Position numbers and translations under genes: made by a program
The notes under the pieces: generated by a model
Database searches by the model: none
What the model saw: only the letters and a program-made list of their open reading frames with translations
Told to the model about the DNA's origin: nothing
NCBI GenBank assembly: GCA_018136815.1
Contig: CM030932.1
Coordinates: 10,337,027-10,401,026, forward strand
Source: Isochrysis galbana
Lineage: Eukaryota; Haptophyta; Isochrysidales; Isochrysidaceae
DNA: 64,000 bases
Direction of reading: 5' to 3'
Shown: positions 33,719 to 43,209 of the stretch, in pieces
Layout: every line of letters begins with the position of its first letter
How positions within the stretch are numbered: position 1 is the first letter of the stretch

Positions 33719-34057
33719 ATGGCTAGTGACGAAAAACGTCGGCTCAAGGCGGCATCACAAAGTTCTGTGAAGCGATTGCATGGATGAGAAGCCGGCGCAT
33801 TGGAATACTAGGCGAGCTCATCCCATTATGTGGGGCATTCACACCGTAACAAACAGGGACGAGCTCATGCGGGTTGTGTGATACATAAAAAACCTTTTTT
33901 AATATTCACTCACGCCCCACATGCGACAACTAAATTTATACCAACACCCATGGGGGGGCACGAGTCCCCCCCTCTCTCCACGACTGAGGCCGCTGCCAGC
34001 CCGGTAGTCATAGGAGGAAGGGGGGAACGGATCACCGGGGGGGGGGCACCGGGCCAT
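33719..34057. other. Spacer with a partial R3 repeat
   Basis: AAAAACCTTTTTTAATATTC at about 33888-33908 repeats the AT-rich start of R3. G- and C-runs surround it. No gene seen. Confidence 0.5.
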
Positions 34058-34186
34058 ATTTAATATTCGGGATTCTCGCCCCGCGTACAGCCTTGCACTT
34101 CTATCCTACAGCCACGCCCGCTTGCTTGCTTCTCTTGCCACTCCTTCCACTCGCCTTGCGGCCCGTCCCCTCGTGCTCTACTTAGG
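34058..34186. repeat. Dispersed repeat R3, copy b
   Basis: TTTAATATTC start, GCCACGCCCGC core, CGCCTTGCGGC and a CCCCTCGTGCTCTACTTAGGGG end, as in copies at 29612 and 48003. Confidence 0.65.
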
Positions 34187-35939
34187 GGCTCGGTGAACGG
34201 GGGCCTTCCAATTCCAGAGGCAGGCGGCTTGTTCCGATCCCCGATGGTCTAGTTCCATTCTCCCTCATGCGCAATAGACTCCGCGCGTGTCTAGACCGCT
34301 GGTCATACGACTATTCTCAGACCCAGGAAAATTGAGTCGAGCGCACAGGCACAGAATGAATTTTTGTGAGCTCGAAAGCCTAGCCGTGTCACGCCCTTGA
34401 AAGTCTTGTCGCATGCACTGGAGGGGGGACAAATATCGAGGGGAGGGGGCAGTGCCCTCAACCCCCCCTGATGTAGTCGTTGTCACGCTCTTGACGCGCC
34501 TTTGACCGCACATCGAGGCTAGAACGTAGTACGTAGAAGCCTCTACGGTTGCGGAACCTTGGTCGATTCGTCTCCAGCCAATCTGCGAGGTCCACTCCAC
34601 GAGGAACGTAGTACGTAGGAGCCAACTAACTTTATAGTCAGTTGCCATGGAGTGCGCCGACGCGCCCCCTCTCTCCTTCGGGCACCCCGCCGCGGGCGCC
34701 CCTCCAGTGTCCATGGAGCAGTCGCAGGCGAAGCGACCGCGTCCTCCCGCGGAGGCCGATAATAACCTAACTGAGCATTAGTACCACTACTCTCACTAGC
34801 CCGGTACTAACACGACAGCCCTCAGCGCACCTGCCCGTACACCTTGGCGCGTGTTGTTGCCACAGATACATACATCTATGCACCCCTCCACATCTCCCCC
34901 CTCGCAAGCCCCCGGCTCCCATTCTAACTCCCCACAAGTTAAAATGAGGGAAAACCCATTGAGGCGGACCGATCGACGCCGGCCGACTCTCCGGGAAAAA
35001 GCACCGGGGGGGGGGGGAACCTCTCGTCAAATAAGGAGAACGGCCCTTCCAGCTCGCGCCGTGAGCAGTTCTCGAGAAATAAACGACTGCGAGTCGAGTA
35101 GCCTGTGCCACCTTCAGGATACTCTTCTCGAGCTTGAGCCGTTCCCTTCTCTCTCCCGCCTGTCGCCGGCCGCCTCCTACCCGTTTGCTTACGCAAACGG
35201 GGCCTGTTTCTAACCGCACTCCATCGGGGGGGGTGCAAAACCCCCCCTCTCCCTCTCTCCACTCTCTCCCTTCGTCGTCCCTGCGGCGCGTCGCCATGCG
35301 GCGCGCCCTGGCCTGCTCTCAGGGGCCCTTTGGGGGCTCCCAGGGGGCCAGCAAGGGCAGCTCAGGGGGCAGTGGAGGCTGGGGCTCAGCCCCTGGCCCC
35401 CCTGCCTCTCCCACGCTCGCCTCGCTGGCCATGGGAGCATGGGAGCCGCCCAGAGACACCTGTATGCCTGGCGACCAGGGACAGAGGGGGAGTCAGCTCG
35501 AGGGCAGGCCCAGCGCGGGCGTGGGAGTGCGGCTCGCGGGCCGCGCCCCCGAAGGGTCTGGGCCAGATTGTTGAGTGCCCTGCCCCTGCCAAAGGGCAGG
35601 GGCTGGGGTTGATTGTACGGGCCCACCCCGGGGGGTGTCCGCGATGGTGTGAGGGGGGCCCGAGGCCCCCATTGTCCCCCACTTATAAAAGTAGGTTGTC
35701 TCCCGCGGAGGCCGAGCAGGTGAGCGCGATTCCCATCGCGCCACACGGCCCGTGGCCCCGGCCACACCACCCACAGCAGCCATGCTGCCCCCCCCCCCCC
35801 ATGGAGGGCAGCATGGCAGCATACTGGAGACTACACCAGGCTCTCACCAGACACGAAGCAGGACTCCCCCACTGGGCATGCCTCATGGCAGAGGCCTCAC
35901 TCACCACAATCCACACATCCCCCCCCCGGCGGTACGGGG
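34187..35939. other. Spacer, low-complexity GC-rich
   Basis: Long G- and C-runs and GGGGCCC-type sequence, especially 35300-35700. Overlapping open frames on both strands come from skewed composition. No gene is supported. Confidence 0.5.
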
Positions 35940-36640
35940 CCCATGGGCGCGACTCTGGGAATCGTTGCACACGAACGTGATACACAATGTATTCAAAGAC
36001 GGAGCATTGACGACACCCTATAGCAAAGAGGAGTGCTCGGCATACGTCGAGCACCTACCCGAGACCTTCACTCACGAAGGCCGCACGATCCACAAAGAAG
36101 AATTCTTGGACTCATGGGACGTGGTGGTTAGCCATGCGAGACACGTGCTTGGGCAAGCAAAGGAGCGTCCATTCCCAAACACGAAATACAAACGAGAGTC
36201 GCGAGGGAGGCGACCCGTCACCGTCACAAGAGTCGGGGGACGCTCCAAAGAGAGAAACAAGAGTCTCAGAGGAGGAGCGCTACATTAGCAAGTTTAACAA
36301 CATATGACTCCACGCCGATACCGACTACCTAGGAGAGATATCCGGTACCGGAGGCGTAGCAAAAGAAGAAGAGATCCAACACTACCACCCACCGGCAAAA
36401 TGGGAGGGCGGGTACAAAGGCCCGCGATTCATGGAATACCCCGTAGCAGACGAGTATGCTATACAAAAAGGGAAGATCGCGCTAGACGCGATCACGGTGT
36501 CAGACATCACGAAAACCGCGCTCAAAGCCGCCAGGAAAAACGCCGGCCTTCGAATGTTGCCGGCCGAGCTCTGGCGCGAGTCGCGAAAGGGCTTCCTTGA
36601 AGCCAGCGGCGTCGGCGTTGCCCTGTTCTTCTGCGCGTAG
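35940..36640 (+). pseudogene. Decayed coding remnant of unknown family
   Basis: A protein-like frame at about 35950-36288 (LWESLHTNVIHNVFKDGAL, EHLPETFTHEGRTIHKEEF, SWDVVVSHARHVLGQAKE) continues in another frame (TRVSEEERYISKFNN), and then from about 36310 (TDYLGEISGTGG, YHPPAKWEGGYKGPRF, ITKTALKAARKNAGLRML) to about 36570. Residue composition stays protein-like across the frame changes, so this was one gene of at least 200 codons. I do not recognise it. A retroelement structural protein or a transposon accessory protein is possible. Confidence 0.45.
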
Positions 36641-36963
36641 ACGTGGCCCTTGCTAGAGGTGTGAAGGCGCTGCGTCTCGCCGGTGCCGAGCAGCATGATG
36701 ACGTCGCCCCCAGCGATGCACTGGAGAACGCCTTCCCCAACGACCAACGACATCATGAACGACGATGTCGCCGGGCCGCGCCAACTGCTCTCCTCGCCGC
36801 AGAGCTTCGTTCGTCGCTGCCGTCTTCTCCACCGCAGTAGATCCAGGAGTGGGCGGTGCTCGGCATGAGGGAGGCGGAGGAGCGGGGGGGGGGGGGGGGG
36901 GGCGTGCGGCGTGCGGGGTGCGGGGCCGAGCGGCAGGCGGTGAGCTAAAAATAGAACTCATAT

Positions 36964-37070
36964 GTCTAACACCTAACTGTTAGAGTCTAACACCTCCTTT
37001 GGAGGAACTTGTCTAACACCTCCGTCCGAGTGGTGTTAGACCCCTCAAAACCTGATCTAACGTTAGATCA
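36964..37070. repeat. TCTAACACCT repeat cluster with two hairpins
   Basis: TCTAACACCT occurs three times in 60 bp (from 36965, 36986 and 37012). GTCTAACACC (37011-37020) pairs with GGTGTTAGAC (37032-37041). TGATCTAACGTTAGATCA at 37053-37070 is a perfect 18 bp palindrome. It may be the relic of a small inverted-repeat transposon. Confidence 0.6.
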
Positions 37071-37285
37071 CAAACCCCGGAGTGAACCAAGTATAAACTT
37101 AGTTGAACTAAGTATGGGCAAGGAGCAAGGAGGCAAGCTACGTCAAGCGGAGTCAAATTATTAGGGCGCTGAACTGGTTGTGACTTTAATCTGGGACAAC
37201 AGCTGGGACTAACTCACTTACTCACTGACTACTAGATACTAGATCTTTCAACAAATACCTTGATTAGACCTAAAGTCAACTAGCA

Positions 37286-38242
37286 CTAGGAAGGTTGTGG
37301 TTGCTTCACCTGCTTTGCATTCCCAAGGGGTGCGCCAACAGCATGACAGATGGGGCTTCGTTCTCGTGAGTCTTGACTGGGTCGCCAGGTGGTGATTAGA
37401 AAGCTGGGAGGCTTTGGTAGCACGCGGGCCATGTGCTGGTAGCATTGGTGACCATCTTGCCGTTCAAGCCTTAACTCTGGCGTTCGAGAAGTCACATTAA
37501 CATAACGCCCGAAGCAATTGCGCACACTTGAAGCCACGATTTGATAGAAAAAGGGAAAGAACACCCCGGGCATAGCGTGGACGAAGTCCTGGACACAGAG
37601 CGGTGGCGGGCCACCGTAGCGGCTGCATGATGAGGTGTCATTTGTGTACCCATCACGCCACGCACGTCGGAACTTCCACGCATACTGAGACATCCGATAA
37701 CAACAGCAGCGCTTCTCGCACTGAGCGAGAAAATTAAAGCGGCTGAAATCCGCATCCACCCAATCGACGATCGAAGTGGTCCAGACCATGTCATGCCGCG
37801 TCACCAGGATGAGGCCATACTGGGAAGGCTGCGGCCGGTGTTCACGGAAGAGTTCAAGAGAGTGGTGCATGGAGTCAGCCTGTGTGACCGACCGGCACTT
37901 TGTGTGCAGACGCACGACCCGCGCGCCGAAGATGCCGTAGAATCGGTCCATGAGTTTGCACCCCTGGGACCGACTGCACTCAGTGGCGAAGAGGTCAACC
38001 ACGCTCCCGCAAGCCTCGAGGGGCTGAATCACCATCGCGAGGAGTGAGGTCCACGCGTCATGCTGCGAGCGGAAGGCAACGGCCCCTTGTATGCACGTCT
38101 TCCCGTATCTGCGCCCGTCGCGGAACGCCTGGCCTCGCAGCACGATGGCGACGCGCGACAGAGAGTGTTGCTGAGCAACACACCGGTCCGCTCTCGCGCC
38201 TTCCATTTCCCCCAGTTCAAAGGCTTTCCGTCGCATTTTCAT
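37286..38242 (-). CDS. Hypothetical protein, possibly glycosyltransferase-like
   Basis: 318 aa, open from ATG at 38242 with no frame damage. Features are VAIVLRGQAFRDGRRYGKTC followed by SLLAMVIQPLEACGSVVDLF, a pattern of hydrophobic strands reminiscent of algal proteins annotated loosely as glycosyltransferase-like, then ILVTRHDMVWTTSI, DFSRFNFLAQCEKRCC, and a C-terminal part with many Cys, His and Arg. No signal peptide or clear membrane segment. The R-(D/H)-D-x-x-W block could be a nucleotide-sugar site, but I cannot confirm it. It lies between repeat clusters. Either a host gene or a passenger of a mobile element is possible. Confidence 0.55.
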   Translation of the reverse strand: MKMRRKAFELGEMEGARADRCVAQQHSLSRVAIVLRGQAFRDGRRYGKTCIQGAVAFRSQHDAWTSLLAMVIQPLEACGSVVDLFATECSRSQGCKLMDRFYGIFGARVVRLHTKCRSVTQADSMHHSLELFREHRPQPSQYGLILVTRHDMVWTTSIVDWVDADFSRFNFLAQCEKRCCCYRMSQYAWKFRRAWRDGYTNDTSSCSRYGGPPPLCVQDFVHAMPGVFFPFFYQIVASSVRNCFGRYVNVTSRTPELRLERQDGHQCYQHMARVLPKPPSFLITTWRPSQDSRERSPICHAVGAPLGNAKQVKQPQPS

Positions 38243-38665
38243 ACGTTACCCTGCAGGAGCCAATGGGTCCCGATAGCTATCGGGTCGCCGCCCCAAGGAA
38301 CCACCGACGCCTGACTTTTACTTAGTTTATCTCTGCAGTCATTCGGTTCCTTTCAAAACGAGCCTACTTTACCCGCGCCAAAAGGGGGGTCGTGCAGGTG
38401 GCAGGTGAAACAGATCGGCCAGATGGGCGTGATCCATGCACTTAACCCTAGTATGCCTAAAATGGATTTGTGGGTGAGTGCGTTAGGGGAAGAGGGTCAT
38501 ATATGAACCAAATTTTGGGCTGGGCGGGCTGCATATAGGCAGGATAGAAGCCACCTACCATCACAGCATGCATTAGAGGAGGTTACATTACTCTTTTAGA
38601 AGTGCGAAACTTGCGAAATCACAAAACGCGCTAAAAACGGAAGAAAACCCCCGAGAACGGTTGAG

Positions 38666-39560
38666 CTACTCTCTAAGGCACCGATGGCAAGCAAAAAAGC
38701 ACTGTAGGTGGTAGTATGCACCCGAGCCCTCACGACAGGCGCCACATCTGAGTTGAGGTCGTTTTGGTTTGTCAATGGCACACTCCCCATATGCGCACAG
38801 GCCCTTCTGCGTGTGCACTCGTACGGCGTGTTTCGGCGGCCCTCTCGTTCCAACGCGTCGACCGAGCTCTACCAACTCATTGGCCACCTTGCCCATGTCG
38901 ACCAACTCGTGCTCTGCTCGCGACTGCACGTGTGCGGATGCCGGGCTCAGCAACTCACACGAGTTTGTCATCCTTGCCTGCATCACACACAAGGCTGCCG
39001 GCTTGCGTTTGCGGAGAGGCTTCGCGACGTCGAGTATCTCCGTGGCCCACTGCAGGCAGAAGGCGACCTGAGGTGGCAGGCGTGACCGGGCAGCAGGCAG
39101 GGACATGAGAGGGCGAGCGAGGGACGTGAGGAAGGCAGTGCGAGCTGGGGCGGGGCAGCCTCACTCACCTTGGTTCTCCTCAACACCATCTTTGCGGAAA
39201 GGCCTTTCTTCTCGCCCAAGAAGTTGTGAACGATAGCTCCGTTGGTCACCGCGACGTCGAGCGCAAACAAGATGCCCTTCGTGCCCATGCGCACGACGCG
39301 CCGCGATGAGAGCGACAACTTCTTGCGCTGCTGATCATGGCCGTCTGTTGCGCTGCGGCCCTGGACATTGTAATGCCAGATGCTCTCCGGGGCCCAGACC
39401 GAGTACGAGTGCCGCGAGCCGTGCGAGCCGCGAGATAGCAGGCCGCATCTGCTCCCGGAGAAGAAGTTCCCATATGAAAGAATGAGCTGGGCATCCTGCC
39501 ACAGGCAAAGCTCGTACTGGAGGGGAGGGTGGAGCGGCAGCTCTCCCCTCCGGCAGAAAC
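38666..39560 (-). pseudogene. piggyBac-type transposase, C-terminal half (two exons)
   Basis: Minus strand: an exon ending at 39169 carries SIWHYNVQGRSATDGHDQQR, RRVVRMGTKGILFALDVAVT and NGAIVHNFLGEKKG, the last catalytic-Asp region and following helices of piggyBac (DDE_Tnp_1_7). A 101 bp GT-AG intron (39168-39068, phase 0) leads to an exon ending at 38666 with a Cys/His-rich tail (GLCAYGECAID, LRCGACREGSGAYYHLQCF, ACHRC), the usual C-terminal zinc module. The first two catalytic Asp regions are missing upstream, where the frame collapses near 39560 against the opposed copy. This is a truncated element, no longer autonomous. Confidence 0.75.
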
Positions 39561-41508
39561 GTGTCTTCTCGCCCCGTTTGGGTAAGAGAAGACGGGGGCG
39601 CCAGAGCCAGAGCCAGGAGGGAAGGGCCGCGGCTCGCCGCGGCCACCCACTTCGGCGAGGAGAGATTAGCGCTCCTGGGCCCCTATTCGCACGAGTGCCC
39701 CCCCCCCCCCAGCCGCTCGTTTGCGATAGACGAGATGACAATCGGCTTCCAAGGCCACCATGGTACCCTCAAGCAGAGATGCCACCGATACAAGCGCGCG
39801 GGGGACGGCTTTCAAGCCGACGCCCTCTGCCTTGATGGAGGTTATTTGTTCGCGCTCGCCTTCCGGGGCGACAACACCATTCCGACATACAACCCTGAAT
39901 TCTCGACTCTGCATAATCGTTGCCTGCATGTCTTGCAAAACATCACGGAGGATGGGTCACGTCTGTTCTGGGACAATCTTTACCCCTCGCTGGATGTCGT
40001 ACAGAAGCTCGCCGCCGGTGCCGAATACACGTGTGCTTTCGCCGCCGGGCCGCAACACGGGAAGTCCGTGACCGTGCGCCTTCCCAAGATATTGTCCACA
40101 GGAACGGCGCGCGTCAACCGAGGAGTGCCGAAGCAGTGCCGGCAGCCGGAGAAAGCCAAGATGTCTAGAAAGCAACTCGAAGATCTAGCGGCCCTGAAGG
40201 AGAGCAATCCCGAGCAAGTGATGAAGAGTCTGATGACGGTGACGGAGCCCCGCGTTCTCTGCATTTCATACTTCGATCAAGCGCCTGTGCACATGTTCAC
40301 GACGATCCACACAAAGGCGAGCTTTGCGGAGGTCTCTTACCCACGATGGAACGCGGAGCGTCGAGCGAACGTGACCGTGCTGGCCAAGCGGGCCGAGTGC
40401 ATCAACGACTACAACCACAACATGAACAACGTCGATAGATTCGACCAGATTGCTAAGTCGTACAACCTTGACGGCATGGGTTGGCGTGACCGCAAGTGGT
40501 GGCATCCCATTTTCAAGGCATTGCTCAAGACTGCGGCCGACCAGGCATACGTTCTCTACAGGAGGCAGTTCGAGATCGAGCAAACAGCTGCGGCTGCGGC
40601 TGCAGCGGCGCTGCGCCCCTGTGTCGCGCACTCGCCGTCTGGGAGCACACGCAGGTGCCCGGGAAAGCCTGTGGCCCTCCTTTCGCACCCCACCACGCTC
40701 ACACGCCTCTCTCTCTCTCCGTACATACACACGTGCATGTACGTGTAGTCGCGCCGCTCAGACCGAGGCCTTGCGGCGAGATCGGAAGAAGAAGGCGATG
40801 GTGCACTCAAAATTTTTGGAGAAGGTCGCCGAAGGCTTGTTTATCAACGGCTTCAACTCGTCTCGGCCCGACAAGGGGGGTCACATTGACCTGGACAAGT
40901 ATAACATGCAGGACCTGCTAGACGCTTGCGATATCCTACGAGGTAACAACCGCTCGAGACAACTCAAACGTGCGCGAAGTGCGTTCCGGGACGAACAGCT
41001 CATTGCCCTGCCCTTCGACCGCGGCAGCCACCTCATCGCAACCGTTCCGGAAGCGGCGGGAAAGACACGCTATTGTGGCCTCGGCTCGTTCTGTCCGAAG
41101 GCGTTTGACAAGAAGGGGTCGCAATCACATCGGCACCAGCAACAGGGCCGCGCGAAGGCAGCAAAGGGTGTTTGGTGCATTGCGTGCAAGAAGCTCTTTC
41201 ATGCGGAGTGCTTCAGCATCTACCATAGAGACGCGAAAGCCTGGAGTGAGCTGCAAGTCTCTGAGCGCGACACGGGCAACAAGCGAGGCAGCAAGATACA
41301 TCCCCACCGTCGATCAGACGCCTCGGCCGCAACGACGAGCTCGCGCAGCTCCCCTTCTCACAATGCGAAACGCAAGCGGCGCGCCTCGACGGGCGGCGGT
41401 AGCCCCGCAGACAGTGATGTGTCTGAGGACGCCTTCGAGCCTCGACGTGTTACCCCTCACAGTCCGGTGTCACGCGTGGATGCAAGTCTGTTGCTGAGGC
41501 TCTGTTAA
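39561..41508 (+). CDS. piggyBac-type transposase, N-terminally truncated (two exons)
   Basis: Plus strand. Exon 1 ends at 40654, the inferred intron is 40655-40748 (GTGCCC...GTGTAG, phase 2), and exon 2 is 40749-41508. In exon 1 the three catalytic aspartates are visible: FAIDEMTIGFQG (D57 from 39561), RLFWDNLYPSLDV (D138) and NMNNVDRFDQIAKSYN (D292), with WWHPIFKALLKTAADQAYVLYR after the third. Exon 2 gives a C-terminal zinc module (RYCGLGSFC, GVWCIACKKLFHAECFSIYH) and a basic Ser-rich tail. piggyBac enzymes cut and paste at TTAA. The first 40-50 codons overlap the opposed copy and look artificial, and the N-terminal domain is missing. The central catalytic part is frame-intact, so the break is recent or a true start lies further off. 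Confidence 0.78.
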
Positions 41509-42059
41509 ATCGTGCGTGATATGTATGTGATATGGATATGGTGTGGAATGTGATGATGAGTGAGCGCCGTCTTACGTGCGCACGTGTGCACTGAACATTA
41601 TCCGCACCATGTCACGGCATGAGAAGGCATTGAGATCTCACAAATCGCAAAAAGACGTCGTAATCGTAACGACTTCCGACTTCCGAGGCATGCACAACCT
41701 CCAACTCAGTCAACTTCAGTTTTCATATGCAGCACCTCCCCAAAAACCAAAAACTTTTAAAGCAAAAACCAAATGAATAAGAGGCTAGGGGCCACGGGAG
41801 GGGTCGCAGGCGGCACTCTTTGTGCACCTTCCCAAGAGACCAGAGGCTAGCTCACAGGCTTACCCCACACTATTTAAACTTCGTAACAATAAGCTGAGAG
41901 CTTGCATGCTTCCTTCCACATGCGGTCCAACTAATCGAAATTTTCACAGGAAATCACGCCTAAGGGACATGTTTCACGACAAGCCGTTTCTGCGGTCACA
42001 GATGGTGGATCCCCCCACTCCCCACACAGCACCCCCCAGAGATCCTGTTCACAGAGATC
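41509..42059. other. Spacer, possible 3' part of the piggyBac element
   Basis: No gene seen. A TTAA occurs in CTTTTAAAGC near 41757, but I could not pair it with a terminal inverted repeat on the left. Confidence 0.45.
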
Positions 42060-42740
42060 CTAGAACCTCCTCCCAGCCCCAGTGCTGCCCCTACCCCCTC
42101 CCCCAGAGGGACATCTGCATCGAGTGGAGAGGATGTCTGCGTACACGGCTGAGAAGTCGACGTGCTCATGGCGTACAACTCTTCGATCTCCTGCGCCACA
42201 AGCCTCGTGTGCCGCACGCGAGTGTCGGCACCAGCAGCCCCAAGCTCCCTGGCAATGCTCTTGTAACGAAAAACCGCCTGTGGCGCTTCTCCTTTTGTGG
42301 GAAGGCGGCGGGGGGGAATGGGTCAGTAGCAAAGAAGGAGTCGCACACTATGGTTTGTGCGCCCTCGGTTGCCTCAGGGAGGCGGCCCTGCAGCCAGGCA
42401 CGCGTGCATACGCACTCCATGCCCGTGTGGTGAGGGGCAGCGACCGCCTCGGCCACCTGGGCTTCGTCCAGATCGCACACCGGGCAGCAGAAGCGTTCCG
42501 CGCCTGCACCATCCACACTCGGCAGGCGCAAAAGGTGCAGTACGCGCCACCGGGCGCGGTTGTAGCGCCGGGGCCGGTGCCACCCAAAGCCAAGAGGCCT
42601 ACTAGGAAGCCCACCGGCTCAGCGAACTCATCCCAGGCATGCAAGGCCTCCGGGAGCTGCTTCGCGGGAAGAACTCCCTGGCACACGGTGCGCAGCCACT
42701 CGTCGGGAGCGCGGTAAAATCGGCTCGTTGGCCACTTCAC
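42060..42740 (-). pseudogene. Possible central part of a piggyBac-type transposase, frameshifted
   Basis: Minus-strand frames show DEWLRTVCQGVLPAKQLPEA, GAYCTFCACRVWMVQ, then RFCCPVCDLDEAQVAEAV, HHTGMECVCTRAWLQG, TIVCDSFFATDPFPPAAFPQ and RRFFVTRALPGSLG. The VCDSFFATD block resembles the second catalytic-Asp region of piggyBac (V-x-D-N/S-F-F-x-S). Order and orientation would suit the missing front half of the minus-strand copy at 38666-39560, which would then be split by the plus-strand copy. This rests on weak similarity. Confidence 0.35.
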
Positions 42741-42775
42741 TTTTTTACCTTTTCGTGTTAAATTCGTAACAAAGC

Positions 42776-42975
42776 GAAGCACCGAAACAGGTGCTTCCGA
42801 TTTTCAACTATTTTTGTCCTAAAACCTGCCTAGATTATCGTATCTGTGGATGGCTGGGCCATCGCCTTGCGTCTCGGCATGCCCCCTGCGGCCACCCGGC
42901 GGCGCAGCGCCTGCGGGTGAAGCTGAGACAAGAAATAACTGAAAAACCGAGCCGAAGCACCTGTTTCGGTGCTCC
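42776..42975. mobile_element. 200 bp inverted-repeat element (MITE candidate)
   Basis: A 22 bp block at 42776-42797 (starting GAAGCACCGAAACAGG) recurs inverted at 42954-42975 with 21 of 22 bases matching. Each block is itself nearly palindromic (GAAGCACC...GGTGCTTC). No coding is seen inside. No target duplication was found. Confidence 0.6.
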
Positions 42976-43209
42976 GGCAGTAAGGAGTTAAAGGGGGGGG
43001 GGGGGGGTAACCCGGCCCCCAGCAGCAAGGCGGAGACGGCGAGGGAGAGGCAGCCGAGGCAGGCCAGGGCGTCATGAACCCCAGAAACTTGCAAGTTGGT
43101 GATCCTCCGACCCAGAATCCTCGCCATTAGGCAATTAACAGGGTCCTTCGCGATCGGTCGCCCGCCCCCCCCCCCCCCCCCTCCCCGCCTTGCTCACCGA
43201 GCTCGACGA

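Noticed and set aside
35210-35980. Long overlapping frames on both strands at 35.2-36.0 kb
   Set aside because: Composition (G/C runs, GGGGCCC units) explains them; no conserved motif before about 35950.
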